From: Archangium lipolyticum
GTDB taxonomy: Bacteria > Myxococcota > Myxococcia > Myxococcales > Myxococcaceae
Reading direction: 5' to 3'
DNA: 64,000 bases
Assembly: GCF_024623785.1 (NCBI RefSeq)
Contig: NZ_JANKBZ010000037.1
Coordinates: forward strand, 51,340-115,339
Position numbers and translations under genes: made by a program. How positions within the stretch are numbered: the stretch's first letter is position 1; each line of letters opens with the position of its first letter. This document shows, piece after piece, positions 7,858-16,211 of the stretch. The notes under the pieces were generated by a model. That model saw only the letters and a program-made list of their open reading frames with translations. It was not told the DNA's origin and did not search any database.

Positions 7858-10800
7858 ATGAGAAAGACAGAGGTGGTTCGGCTGCTCCTCGCCGGGATGG
7901 TCGCCGTGCTCGGCGGCTGCTCGGAGATACAGGGGGTGGATGATGCCCCCGTGCTGGCACCGGGAACCGTGGCCCAGGCATTGCCGCTGGGCGCCGTCCA
8001 GGTGCGAGACATCAACACCCGCCCCGTCCGGTTTCCCCAGCACGACCCCGGGTCCGTGGCCCTGGGGGGTGGCGTGTCGCTCTTCGTGGCGAACGACGAG
8101 TTGCATGGCAGGGAGCTGTGGCGCAGTGACGGAACCGAGGCGGGCACCTCGCTGGTGAGGGACCTCGTGCCAGGATTGCCGGGCTCGAATCCCCGGCTCC
8201 TGACCCTCGCTCAGGGGACGGTCTTCTTCTCGGCCCGGAGCGGCGGCGCGGACGACTTCGGTGCTGAAGAGCTGTGGAAGACGGACGGCACCCCGGCGGG
8301 CACCGTCCTGGTGAAGCGCCTGCTCAGTACCAGCAACTCGGATCAGATCGGCGCCATGGTCCAGGTGGGTGGAACGGTGTTCTTCATCTACCACCAGTAC
8401 GATGGGAACTATCTGCAGCAGCTCTGGAAGAGCGATGGCACCGCGGCGGGCACCGTGCTCCTCCAGCAACTGGCTCCCACGGACAGCTGCGGCTGTGATT
8501 TCGAGCTGATCTCCACGGGCACCGCCGTGTTCTTCACCGGCCGGGACGCCGCGAACAACCTGCAGGTGTGGAAGCGGGATGGGGCCGGAGCCGTGCTCCT
8601 CGCGACGATCCCCGTGCCTTCCGGCTCCTTCATTTCCAGCCACCTGCTCACCCAGGTGGGCAGCTCGCTCTTCTTCACCGTGGACAAGGTCCTGTGGAAG
8701 AGCGACGGGACGCCCGCGGGAACCGTCCCCGTGGCCACGCAGTCCTCGAGGATCTCCGACCTGGAGGCCGTCAACGGCACCCTCTTCCTCTCGAGCTCCA
8801 CGTCCCTCTGGAAGAGCAATGGCACGGCGCCGGTCCTGATCCGCACATTCGATGACGCGCCGGGCTCGCTCACCGCGCTCGGCAACACCCTGTATTTCAT
8901 TGGCACCGACGCCCTGGGCGGACGTGAGCTGTGGACGAGCGATGGCACGACGGCGGGCACGCGCCAGGTGAAGGATGTGCTCCCGGGCGCCGACGGCTCG
9001 GCCCCCCAGGAGCTCCTCGCCTGGAACGGTGGCCTCTACTTCACCGCCTCGACTACCGTGGGCACGCGCGGGCTGTGGCGCAGTGACGGCACCGCCACCG
9101 GGACCCTCGCGCTCAAGACGTGGGCCGAAGTGGAGAACCCCTGGTACTCAGTGTCCCCCACTCCCACCCCGGTGGGGAGCGCGCTGTTCTTCTCCGTGCC
9201 GGAAGGCCCGGTGGACCCGGACTCCTGGCTGGACCGCAGGCCGCGGAGCACGTGGAGGACGACCGGGACCGTGAAGGGGACCCGGGAGCTGGCGGGTGTC
9301 TGGGCGGGCACCCGGAGCTCCCAGCTCCGGCAGCGCCCCCTCGGTGTCGTTGGAGGGACGGTCTTCTTCGTCGCCTCGGATGGCAACCCCGGCGAGGCGC
9401 TCTGGAAGAGCGATGGGACGGCGGCCGGTACGGTCCAGCTCAGGGCGCTGGCGCGGGTGGCTCCGGAGGAGGACACGTGGCTGCGCAGGCCCGGAGCGGC
9501 GCACGTGGGCGGGACGCTCTTCTTCACGGCGGACGATGGGGTGCATGGCCTCGAGCTGTGGAAGAGCGATGGCACCGCCGTCGGGACGGTGCTGGTCAAG
9601 GACCTCCGCCCGGGCCCCGACCCCTCCCAACCCGAGGAGCTCACCGCGTTCAACGGCGCCCTGTTCTTCACGGCGTATGACGACGTCAACGGGATGTCCC
9701 TCTGGCGCAGCGATGGAACCGAGGCAGGCACCGTTCCCGTCAAGTCCATGGGCCAGGAGGACTCCTCGGGGAGCGTCGACGAGCTCACGGCGATGGGAGG
9801 ACTCCTCTACTTCGAGGCGGATGACAGCCTTCACGATCCAGGGTTGTGGAAGACGGACGGCACTCCGGGCGGGACGAGCCTGGTCAAGGTTCCCTTCGCC
9901 AACGCGTACGCCTCGCTCGGCATGTTCATGGCGGTGAACGGCACCCTGTTCTTCAGCGCTCGCGACGGATACGGCGTGACGCAGCTCTGGAAGAGCGATG
10001 GCACGCAGAGCGGCACGGTCCTCGTCAAGGGCGGGTTCGAGGCCCTGGAGATGTCCCACCCGGTGACCTCGCAGGGCGTGTTGTACTTCACCGCGGACGA
10101 GGGTGTTCACGGCTACGAGCTGTGGCGGAGCGATGGCACGGAGGCCGGGACGCGCCTGCTCAAGGACATCCATCCCGGGCTCGGAAGCTCCGGGCCCCAT
10201 GCGCTCACGCCCACGGGCTCGGGGCTGGTGTTCGTGGCCTACGAGGAGACCCATGGCTGGGAGCTCTGGAGGACCGACGGAACGGAGGCCGGGACGCGCC
10301 TGCTCGTAGACCTGCTTCCGGGTCCCCAGGGAGGCGTCCGCGCCAGGGATCAGGACTACCTCGTCGACATCCTCGGACTGGAGGATCGGGGCCTGGCGCT
10401 CTTCAGTGGAGTGGACGAAGCCGGCGGCGCGGAGCTGTGGCGGACGGATGGGACGGTGGCGGGCACGTTCCGGATGCTGGACGTCGTGCCCGGCTCCGGC
10501 TCCTCCGAACCCGATTCGTTCGCCCATGTGGGGGATCGGCTCTTCTTCATGGCCGGTGACAAGGCATATGGCCGCGAGCCTCGATTCCTCGCCATCCCCA
10601 GGGACCTCGGCTCGGCCACCGGCAACGCCGTCGTCCAGGGCTCCACGTGCACCGCGGCGAGCCAGGTGACTCCCAGTTGCACCTACAACGCCCTGGCCCC
10701 TGACTCCACGTTCGCCTGGACGGCGCCCTCGGCGGGTCTCTTCACCTTCAGCACGGAGGGCTCCAGCTACGACACGAGCCTCGAGGTGTCGGACTCCGCT

Positions 10801-10956
10801 TCCGGCACGTCGCTGGGGTGCAACGACGACGCGAACGAGACGCTCCAGTCGTCCGTGGCGGTGAGCCTGTCGGCCGGGCAGACCGTCCTCATCACCGTGG
10901 ACGGTTACGACACGGAGTGCGGACCCTTCGTGCTCAACATCCATCCCTCACCGTAA
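7858..10956 (+). CDS. ELWxxDGT-repeat lipoprotein
   Basis: A 1032-residue exported protein starting MRKTEVVRLLLAGMVAV with lipobox LGGC. I count about 17 copies of an approximately 45-60 residue repeat whose signature is (E/Q/G)LWKSDGTxAGTxLV, each preceded by a strand such as GTLFFTA.D; a few copies are degenerate (QVWKRDGAG, STWRTTGTVKGT). This repeat class is expected to fold as beta-propeller-like blades on the cell surface. The last ~100 residues (TCTAASQVTPSCTYNAL to GYDTECGPF) are a prepeptidase-C-terminal/calcium-type beta domain. The start follows AGGGGACGTGA. Function unknown; adhesion or polymer binding is a guess. A short remnant of the same repeat type lies near 51992. Confidence 0.92.
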   Translation: MRKTEVVRLLLAGMVAVLGGCSEIQGVDDAPVLAPGTVAQALPLGAVQVRDINTRPVRFPQHDPGSVALGGGVSLFVANDELHGRELWRSDGTEAGTSLVRDLVPGLPGSNPRLLTLAQGTVFFSARSGGADDFGAEELWKTDGTPAGTVLVKRLLSTSNSDQIGAMVQVGGTVFFIYHQYDGNYLQQLWKSDGTAAGTVLLQQLAPTDSCGCDFELISTGTAVFFTGRDAANNLQVWKRDGAGAVLLATIPVPSGSFISSHLLTQVGSSLFFTVDKVLWKSDGTPAGTVPVATQSSRISDLEAVNGTLFLSSSTSLWKSNGTAPVLIRTFDDAPGSLTALGNTLYFIGTDALGGRELWTSDGTTAGTRQVKDVLPGADGSAPQELLAWNGGLYFTASTTVGTRGLWRSDGTATGTLALKTWAEVENPWYSVSPTPTPVGSALFFSVPEGPVDPDSWLDRRPRSTWRTTGTVKGTRELAGVWAGTRSSQLRQRPLGVVGGTVFFVASDGNPGEALWKSDGTAAGTVQLRALARVAPEEDTWLRRPGAAHVGGTLFFTADDGVHGLELWKSDGTAVGTVLVKDLRPGPDPSQPEELTAFNGALFFTAYDDVNGMSLWRSDGTEAGTVPVKSMGQEDSSGSVDELTAMGGLLYFEADDSLHDPGLWKTDGTPGGTSLVKVPFANAYASLGMFMAVNGTLFFSARDGYGVTQLWKSDGTQSGTVLVKGGFEALEMSHPVTSQGVLYFTADEGVHGYELWRSDGTEAGTRLLKDIHPGLGSSGPHALTPTGSGLVFVAYEETHGWELWRTDGTEAGTRLLVDLLPGPQGGVRARDQDYLVDILGLEDRGLALFSGVDEAGGAELWRTDGTVAGTFRMLDVVPGSGSSEPDSFAHVGDRLFFMAGDKAYGREPRFLAIPRDLGSATGNAVVQGSTCTAASQVTPSCTYNALAPDSTFAWTAPSAGLFTFSTEGSSYDTSLEVSDSASGTSLGCNDDANETLQSSVAVSLSAGQTVLITVDGYDTECGPFVLNIHPSP

Positions 10957-11002
10957 AGCCCAGCGAGCGGAACAGGACCGCGCCCTCATACACACGGAAG
11001 TA

Positions 11003-11035
11003 GCGGCCGAGTAGCAGGGGACGATACTCGGCCGC
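11003..11035 (+). promoter_or_regulatory. 11-bp perfect hairpin ending 2 bases before the AHH toxin start codon
   Basis: GCGGCCGAGTA pairs exactly with TACTCGGCCGC around an 11-base loop that contains AGGGGA, the only Shine-Dalgarno-like string upstream of the ATG at 11038. It may restrain translation of the toxin, or terminate the ELWxxDGT transcript. There is no T-run. Confidence 0.5.
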
Positions 11036-11037
11036 CC

Positions 11038-12528
11038 ATGGGACATCCCAGCCCGCCACCGCTCTGCCACTTCGTTCTCCTGCTGCTCGTGCTCTTCCCG
11101 TTCACGACACGAGCCAACGCCATGGAGGGCCAGCGTCTTCGTGTGAAGGTACCGGTGGATACGCGCGGACACTGGGACCCCAGCGCTGGCTACTCTGTGT
11201 CTCTCACGTTTCCGCTACGGCCATTGACCCCCAAGGACGCGGCGCCACTCTCTCGTGAGGACGTGCGGGCCATCCTCAAAGCCTTCGAAGGCGTGTACGG
11301 AGAGGTGGCGCCGCTCCCAGCGGGAACACGAGAAAAACCCACCGCCCTCAAGCTCGCCTTACCGATAGCTCTTGGAAGCCAGGAGCCATGCCCTCCCGAT
11401 TCCAAGTCCGAGGGGAAATCCAAGCCCAGGCGAATCCTGTCACCAGGAGTAGAGAAACGAATCCGCCAGGACTACACGGGATTCTACAACTCCAAGGACG
11501 TCGGCCGACTCGACGAAGCTGGACCGTTGGAAGACAGCCTCTTCTTCCTGGCACTCGAACGCTCACCCAGGCACATGGGGCCTGGTGCCCAACAAGCGGC
11601 CGAGGAGATGTTCACCTCGCCCGTCTTCATTGCCTCCATGGCAATCTCCATGACTCTTTATTTGGTCGCATTAGCTACACCCGAACCGTTCATCTCGAAG
11701 GGAGCCGTGGCGGCGCTCACCTTCTGGCTCATGGCGACCTACGGTGTTTCGGAAGTCTTGGCGGTGACCTCGGCGGTCAAACGCTTGTATGACGAGTCGT
11801 CAGCGGCGATGACGGAGAGCGCACTGGAAGATGCTTCCAGACACTTCGGAGAGGCCATTGGGGGCGTGGGGCTGAGAATCCTCGTGACGGTCGCGGTGGG
11901 CAGATTGGCCGGCAAGCACTCCGAAGTGCCCATGACGCCTGGGAGTGGAGGGCTCTGGGACAAGCTCGGCAAGGTTGGCGTCTCCGTGCAGAAGACCGTT
12001 GCCTCCTCGGAAGGAGCTTTCCTGTCGGTGGCCACGGCGGACGGGGCGGTGGAGATTTCCCAGGCAGCAAGCACGGTGACCTCGACAGCAGACGGGACCA
12101 TCTTGCTCATGGGTGCGACGCTGGGCGCGAGTGCCTCAGCCGTCAAGGACGCGCTCAAGGCCGCGCGGGTATCGGGAGACTGCGCCCCGAAGAAGGAGGA
12201 CGACAACGAGGGCCACCACATCGCCACGGACAAGAACGAGGATTCCGACAGGAATGGAGGCCCCTGGACGCCACGCTTCGAGCTACTTTTCAAGCGCGCG
12301 GGACTCCGCCTGAACGATCTGGTCAATATCGTTTTTCTCAGGGGCCACAAGGGTCCTCACCCCGAGGAGTATCACAACGAAGTCTTCCGCCGGCTCCGTG
12401 ATGCCCTCAGAACATGCAGGACAGCGGAGGATTGCCGGAGCAGTTTGGAAGACGAGCTCGACAGCATCGCCGCTGATGTTTGCAAGCCAGGCTCCAAGCT
12501 CAACAAACTCGTCACAAGGAAGAAATGA
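11038..12528 (+). CDS. AHH-domain nuclease toxin, exported
   Basis: A 496-residue protein with a signal peptide (CHFVLLLLVLFPFTTRANA), two hydrophobic segments around residues 200-245 and a C-terminal AHH nuclease domain. The HH dyad is residues 393-394 in GHHIATDK, followed by the family's usual RFELLFKRAGLRLNDLVNIV and GPHPEEYHNEVFRRL. AHH belongs to the HNH/EndoVII-like superfamily of polymorphic toxins. The immunity gene overlaps its stop by 4 bases (ATGA). No standard Shine-Dalgarno precedes the ATG because of the hairpin. Inter-cell competition is the expected role; no dedicated secretion gene is adjacent. Confidence 0.88.
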   Translation: MGHPSPPPLCHFVLLLLVLFPFTTRANAMEGQRLRVKVPVDTRGHWDPSAGYSVSLTFPLRPLTPKDAAPLSREDVRAILKAFEGVYGEVAPLPAGTREKPTALKLALPIALGSQEPCPPDSKSEGKSKPRRILSPGVEKRIRQDYTGFYNSKDVGRLDEAGPLEDSLFFLALERSPRHMGPGAQQAAEEMFTSPVFIASMAISMTLYLVALATPEPFISKGAVAALTFWLMATYGVSEVLAVTSAVKRLYDESSAAMTESALEDASRHFGEAIGGVGLRILVTVAVGRLAGKHSEVPMTPGSGGLWDKLGKVGVSVQKTVASSEGAFLSVATADGAVEISQAASTVTSTADGTILLMGATLGASASAVKDALKAARVSGDCAPKKEDDNEGHHIATDKNEDSDRNGGPWTPRFELLFKRAGLRLNDLVNIVFLRGHKGPHPEEYHNEVFRRLRDALRTCRTAEDCRSSLEDELDSIAADVCKPGSKLNKLVTRKK

Positions 12529-13103
12529 ACACCCACGCCAGATATTTCGACCTGTCGGACGACATGCGCATTCCCGGACGGTGGGTCTTGAGCCAACTCG
12601 ATGTCGATGATCGAGGCCAGCCCATGGACCCCTGGCTATTCGATCAGGGAAAGGTCATCAACCTGGAAGGCACTCCTTTGATTGGAGTGGGCCATCCTGG
12701 AAGCGCGCTCGACTTCAGCTTGACGGAGTTGGCCACCCCCGTTGTCAGCGGACGTGTGGTTTCCGTTTTCGAGAGCCTCGAGCTCCAGGATGAAGTGCAG
12801 TTCATCCCCGCGCGCGTGCAGGGACAATCCCAGCCCTACTTCATCCTCAACACGCTGCGGACTCTCCGGTGCATCGACGATGCTCGATGTGAAGAGGTGC
12901 TCTATTGGCGGCCCGAAGATGGTCGCCCGGATAAATTGGGAAGATACCGGAACGTCGTGGGGCTGAGAGTGGACCCGGCCAGGGCAGGTGACGCCAACAT
13001 CTTTCGCCCCTGGGGTTGGACCGTGGCCCTCATCGTTTCCGAGCGACTCAAACTGGCCATGGAGGCGGCGGGCATCACGGGTACCCGGTTCATCGAAGCT
13101 TGA
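12525..13103 (+). CDS. Imm11-type immunity protein
   Basis: A 192-residue cytosolic protein recognised as the Imm11/DUF1629 immunity type common in myxobacteria: it opens with ARYFDLSDDMRIPGRWVL and carries the conserved LRTLRCIDD, YWRPEDGRPDKLGRY and FRPWGWTVALIVSERLK segments, ending GITGTRF. The ATG is inside the toxin's stop (ATGA), so toxin and antidote are translationally coupled. It presumably binds and blocks the AHH nuclease. Confidence 0.88.
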   Translation: MNTHARYFDLSDDMRIPGRWVLSQLDVDDRGQPMDPWLFDQGKVINLEGTPLIGVGHPGSALDFSLTELATPVVSGRVVSVFESLELQDEVQFIPARVQGQSQPYFILNTLRTLRCIDDARCEEVLYWRPEDGRPDKLGRYRNVVGLRVDPARAGDANIFRPWGWTVALIVSERLKLAMEAAGITGTRFIEA

Positions 13104-13120
13104 GCGTCCCTCGAGCCAGG

Positions 13121-13146
13121 AGGCCCGGGCCCGAAGGCCCGGACCT
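13121..13146. terminator. Hairpin between convergent imm11 and haloperoxidase genes
   Basis: CCGGGCC-CGAA-GGCCCGG is a 7-bp stem with a tetraloop, extended outward by AGG/CCT after one mismatch. It sits in the 59-base convergent gap and could serve both strands; no T-run is visible. Confidence 0.5.
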
Positions 13147-13162
13147 CACCGGAGTGCCGTGC

Positions 13163-14674
13163 TCAGGGCACCTGCGCCGTGCCGTCGAAGTAGGCGCGCG
13201 TCCGGGGCCAGAGGTAATCCGCCACCTGCCGCCCCAGCTCCAGTCCCGCGATGTTGTCGGCCTGGATGTGGTAGCCGCCCATCACGCGCGAGATGCCGGC
13301 CATCTCCGCCGTCTCGCTGAACGTCGGCAGCTCCAGGGTCACCTCGCAGTCCTCGGGCGTGTCCTTGGAGGGCTTGCCCTTGCGCTGCTGGATGATGTTG
13401 CAGGCGAAGCCCGGCTCCGTGAGCGCCCCCGCGGTGAGATGCTCCACCTTCCCGAAGTAGTCGCTGCCGGTGAACAGCTCCATCACCCGGCCGCAGGCTG
13501 CACTCACCGTGCTGTGCCCCGAGACATAGCCCGGGAACGGCGGCGTGATGAAGGTGGCGGGCGAGTACGGGTGCCACTGCTCGGCGGGAATCTTGTCCAC
13601 GCCCTGGCCCGGACCGACCCAGCCCAGCAGCTCGTCACCCGCGCGGTAGTAACGCACCAGCGTCCACGGGCGGGAGGAGTCGTAGAACCGCTTGGACTCC
13701 CAGGCGGCGATGAAGGCATCCAGGGCCGCGTTGCTCACGCTGAAGAAGAGCTTCACGTCCTGGTCCAGGCCGAACCCGTCGCGGCGGGACACGTCCTGCG
13801 CGAACCGCAGCCAGTGGCCGGACTGCGCCGTGGAGCGGGGGCCATCGCGCATGAACTCGACGAGGGCCTTCTGCTCCGGGGTGAGATGGGCGTTGTAGTA
13901 GATGATTTCCCAGACCTCCCGGGCGAGCTGGTGCGAGCCCACCTTCGGGGGAGGCGGCGGCCGGAACTGGCTGCTGGACTGGAGCGCGAACGGCTTCACC
14001 CGGTACCAGTGTGGCGTCAGGAAGCCCGGCGTGAGGGTGCCGCCCTTCCCGTCATCGAACGTGATGGGCTGCCACCGGTCGGGGTCGATGATGCGGTCCG
14101 GAGGATTGACGGGCGCGTAGCCGGTGTAGTCGGAGTACGGGACGCCGCTGGAGCCGGGCTCGTCACCGAACTGATTGGAGCCATCGTGCCGCCGCCAGGC
14201 GAGGACCGCGGCCGCCGCGACGTTGCCCACGCCCTGGGGGGTGGAGACGTCGGTCGAGGTGTCATCCGGATCGAACCCCAGCTGCCGCATCTGGTCCGCG
14301 CTCCACGCGCGGTCCTCCGGGTAGAGGTCCACCAGGGCGCGGTAGGTGGCGTAGGCGATGGCCTTCTTCTTGTTGGCCAGGGTCCGCTCGGCGGGAGGCC
14401 GGCGCAGGGTGCCCCCCAGGCGGGTGCCCACCGCCCGTGCGTCGTACGCCGCCCAGGCGTCGTACATGGCGGTCATGGCGATGGCGTGCGCGCGGGAGAT
14501 GACCGTGGGCCGCGCGCCACGCCGGTCCACCTCCCGGGCCGTGGCTTCGAGTGTGATGTCCAGCCACTGGTACGCGGCGGAGGGCGTTGCCGCAGTGGGA
14601 GGCGCCGCATGGGCGGACGCGCCCAGCAACAGCAATGGGACGAGAGAGAGAATGAGACGTCGGGATGGGGTCAT
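13163..14674 (-). CDS. Vanadium-dependent haloperoxidase family protein (PAP2-like)
   Basis: A 503-residue exported protein (signal peptide MTPSRRLILSLVPLLLLGASAHA). The C-terminal half carries the vanadate/phosphate-binding PAP2 signature, with GYVSGHSTVSAACGRVM as the SGH motif and upstream Lys/Arg-containing segments (KRFYDSSRPW); the distal His is in GGYHIQADNIAGLELG. These are the features of vanadium haloperoxidases and related acid phosphatases, so halide oxidation is likely but substrate use cannot be read. The start at 14674 was chosen because the signal peptide begins there; an in-frame GTG at 14704 is possible, and no good ribosome-binding site precedes either. Confidence 0.85.
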   Translation of the reverse strand: MTPSRRLILSLVPLLLLGASAHAAPPTAATPSAAYQWLDITLEATAREVDRRGARPTVISRAHAIAMTAMYDAWAAYDARAVGTRLGGTLRRPPAERTLANKKKAIAYATYRALVDLYPEDRAWSADQMRQLGFDPDDTSTDVSTPQGVGNVAAAAVLAWRRHDGSNQFGDEPGSSGVPYSDYTGYAPVNPPDRIIDPDRWQPITFDDGKGGTLTPGFLTPHWYRVKPFALQSSSQFRPPPPPKVGSHQLAREVWEIIYYNAHLTPEQKALVEFMRDGPRSTAQSGHWLRFAQDVSRRDGFGLDQDVKLFFSVSNAALDAFIAAWESKRFYDSSRPWTLVRYYRAGDELLGWVGPGQGVDKIPAEQWHPYSPATFITPPFPGYVSGHSTVSAACGRVMELFTGSDYFGKVEHLTAGALTEPGFACNIIQQRKGKPSKDTPEDCEVTLELPTFSETAEMAGISRVMGGYHIQADNIAGLELGRQVADYLWPRTRAYFDGTAQVP

Positions 14675-14747
14675 GCGCGGGATGTTACACATGGGCTCCC
14701 ACACAAGCCGGCCACGGCCCGGCGATGCGGGACATACCGTGTGTCCG

Positions 14748-15416
14748 TCATCGAACCCACGCGGCCGCCATCATCGCGTCCCAGAACATCTTCTCGTAAG
14801 CCTGGAAGAAGCGCGCCGAGCGGTGGAGCAACCGGGGCTCCACCCCCTGGTCCAACCCTTCCTGGATGATGGGGAGCGTGGCGCCTTCGAGCGGTGGCAG
14901 GTTCGCGAAGGCATCCAGGAACACGGTCTCGCGCTCCGTGAAGCCGTAGCGTTCCCGGAGTGCCCGGCTCATCCGGCCGCAGGTGAAGCCCCACGCCGGG
15001 AAGTTGACCAGGATGCCCACCACGAACTCCGCCGCGGACACGTTGGCCGCCATCCAGGCCATGTTGGTGGCGTAGGCGAAGCCCTCGGGCGTGACTTCGT
15101 ACCGCTCCAACTCCTCCTGCGTCATTCCCAGTTTGCGCGCCAGCACGCGCAGGCCATCCAGCGCGGCGACCTCGCCCTGCAGGATGCCGTAGAGAAAATC
15201 ACGCGCCGGGGTGTGACCGAAGCGCTGCACCATCATCGCCATCGAGCGGAGGTCACTCGTGGCGACGTGGTACTGGGTACCGGGAAAGGCTCGCAGCGCC
15301 TCCACCGTCACCTCGCCCCGCTCCAACGCCGCGGGGTAGGGATGGTTGCGCAGTTGCTCGTCCACTTCCCGGAGCGCCTCGCTGATCTCCTTCACCACCT
15401 GGGCTGCCTGCTTCAT
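14748..15416 (-). CDS. TenA/PqqC-like (haem-oxygenase-fold) protein
   Basis: A 222-residue all-helical cytosolic protein starting MKQAAQVVKEISEAL behind AGGAGG. Motifs resemble the TenA/PqqC superfamily: HPYPAALERGEVTVEALRAF near the N-terminus (typical HPF...L..G), FLYGILQGE, and repeated acidic helices with FVVGILVNFPAWG. Members include thiaminase II, PQQ synthase and CADD-like oxygenases, so the reaction cannot be assigned from sequence. Thiamine genes are not nearby. Its neighbours are unrelated exported proteins. Confidence 0.75.
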   Translation of the reverse strand: MKQAAQVVKEISEALREVDEQLRNHPYPAALERGEVTVEALRAFPGTQYHVATSDLRSMAMMVQRFGHTPARDFLYGILQGEVAALDGLRVLARKLGMTQEELERYEVTPEGFAYATNMAWMAANVSAAEFVVGILVNFPAWGFTCGRMSRALRERYGFTERETVFLDAFANLPPLEGATLPIIQEGLDQGVEPRLLHRSARFFQAYEKMFWDAMMAAAWVR

Positions 15417-15483
15417 GACGGGTCCTCCTCGTTCGAGTGGGAGTGCAACACGACTCCGTCCACGCACGTCTCCCGGTGACAGC

Positions 15484-16125
15484 TCACCGCGCGCGCGGCT
15501 TCCACCACTGTTCGCGAGGCAACGGTGGACCGACCTCCGTGCCAATCCTGAAGCCGGGACCACTCAGCTCGACCATCCCATCCATGTACTTGCCGAGTTC
15601 CTCGCGATAGCCATCGAGCAGTTCCTGCGGATCCGGGGCGCCCGGCTTCCCCAAGCGCTTCTCCAGGTCATCGCCAATCCGGACGAGCACCTTCATCAGT
15701 CCCGCCTCGTCTCGAATCCGCGCGGACTCCCGGATGACGCCAAGCTGGATGTCCCCCACCGACACCAGCGTGCGGATCGGCGCCTCCTGGTCGCCCCGAG
15801 GTTCGAACGGATCCGCGAGCACCTCCTCCTCGGGCGGAGGAGCCGGCGGCGCTGGCGTCTCCGCCACGTCCCCTGACGCGGCCGGCGGTGGCTCCTGCTT
15901 CGGCGGCCTGGGAGGCTCGCGCCGGACCACCGGCGGGGGCTCCACGGGTAGAGGCTCGGAGGGCGGCACCGTCTTGACGGGCGGCCGCTCCACGGACCCT
16001 GCTTCCGGGGCCGGGGAGGCTCCGAAACGAACCGCGAGCCACCCGCCCAGGGCGAGCACGAGCAGACACGCGGCCCCCAGCCACAACCCGTGCCGTGACC
16101 CCATGAATCTCCGTCCCAAGCGCAT
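15484..16125 (-). CDS. Single-pass membrane protein with proline-rich linker, unknown function
   Basis: A 213-residue protein: a short basic N-terminus (MRLGRRFMGSRHG), one membrane helix (LWLGAACLLVLALGGWLAV), a Pro/Glu-rich linker of about 80 residues, and a charged helical C-terminal domain of about 100 residues (RTLVSVGDIQLGVIRESARI, LLDGYREELGKYMDGMVEL). The ATG at 16125 follows GAGAGGGAGAGG and is preferred over a GTG five codons upstream. The topology suggests a periplasmic C-terminal domain. I do not recognise the family. Confidence 0.7.
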   Translation of the reverse strand: MRLGRRFMGSRHGLWLGAACLLVLALGGWLAVRFGASPAPEAGSVERPPVKTVPPSEPLPVEPPPVVRREPPRPPKQEPPPAASGDVAETPAPPAPPPEEEVLADPFEPRGDQEAPIRTLVSVGDIQLGVIRESARIRDEAGLMKVLVRIGDDLEKRLGKPGAPDPQELLDGYREELGKYMDGMVELSGPGFRIGTEVGPPLPREQWWKPRAR

Positions 16126-16211
16126 CCTCTCCCTCTCCACACCCGATTATCCAACGGATGGCACGAAGAAGTGCCGCCCGGCGGCTCCCAGAGCATAGGC
16201 TGCGCGCGCCC

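Noticed and set aside
8101..10480. Internal DNA repeats in the ELWxxDGT gene as tandem repeats
   Set aside because: They are coding repeats of a diverged protein blade, not near-identical DNA repeats; explained by the protein.
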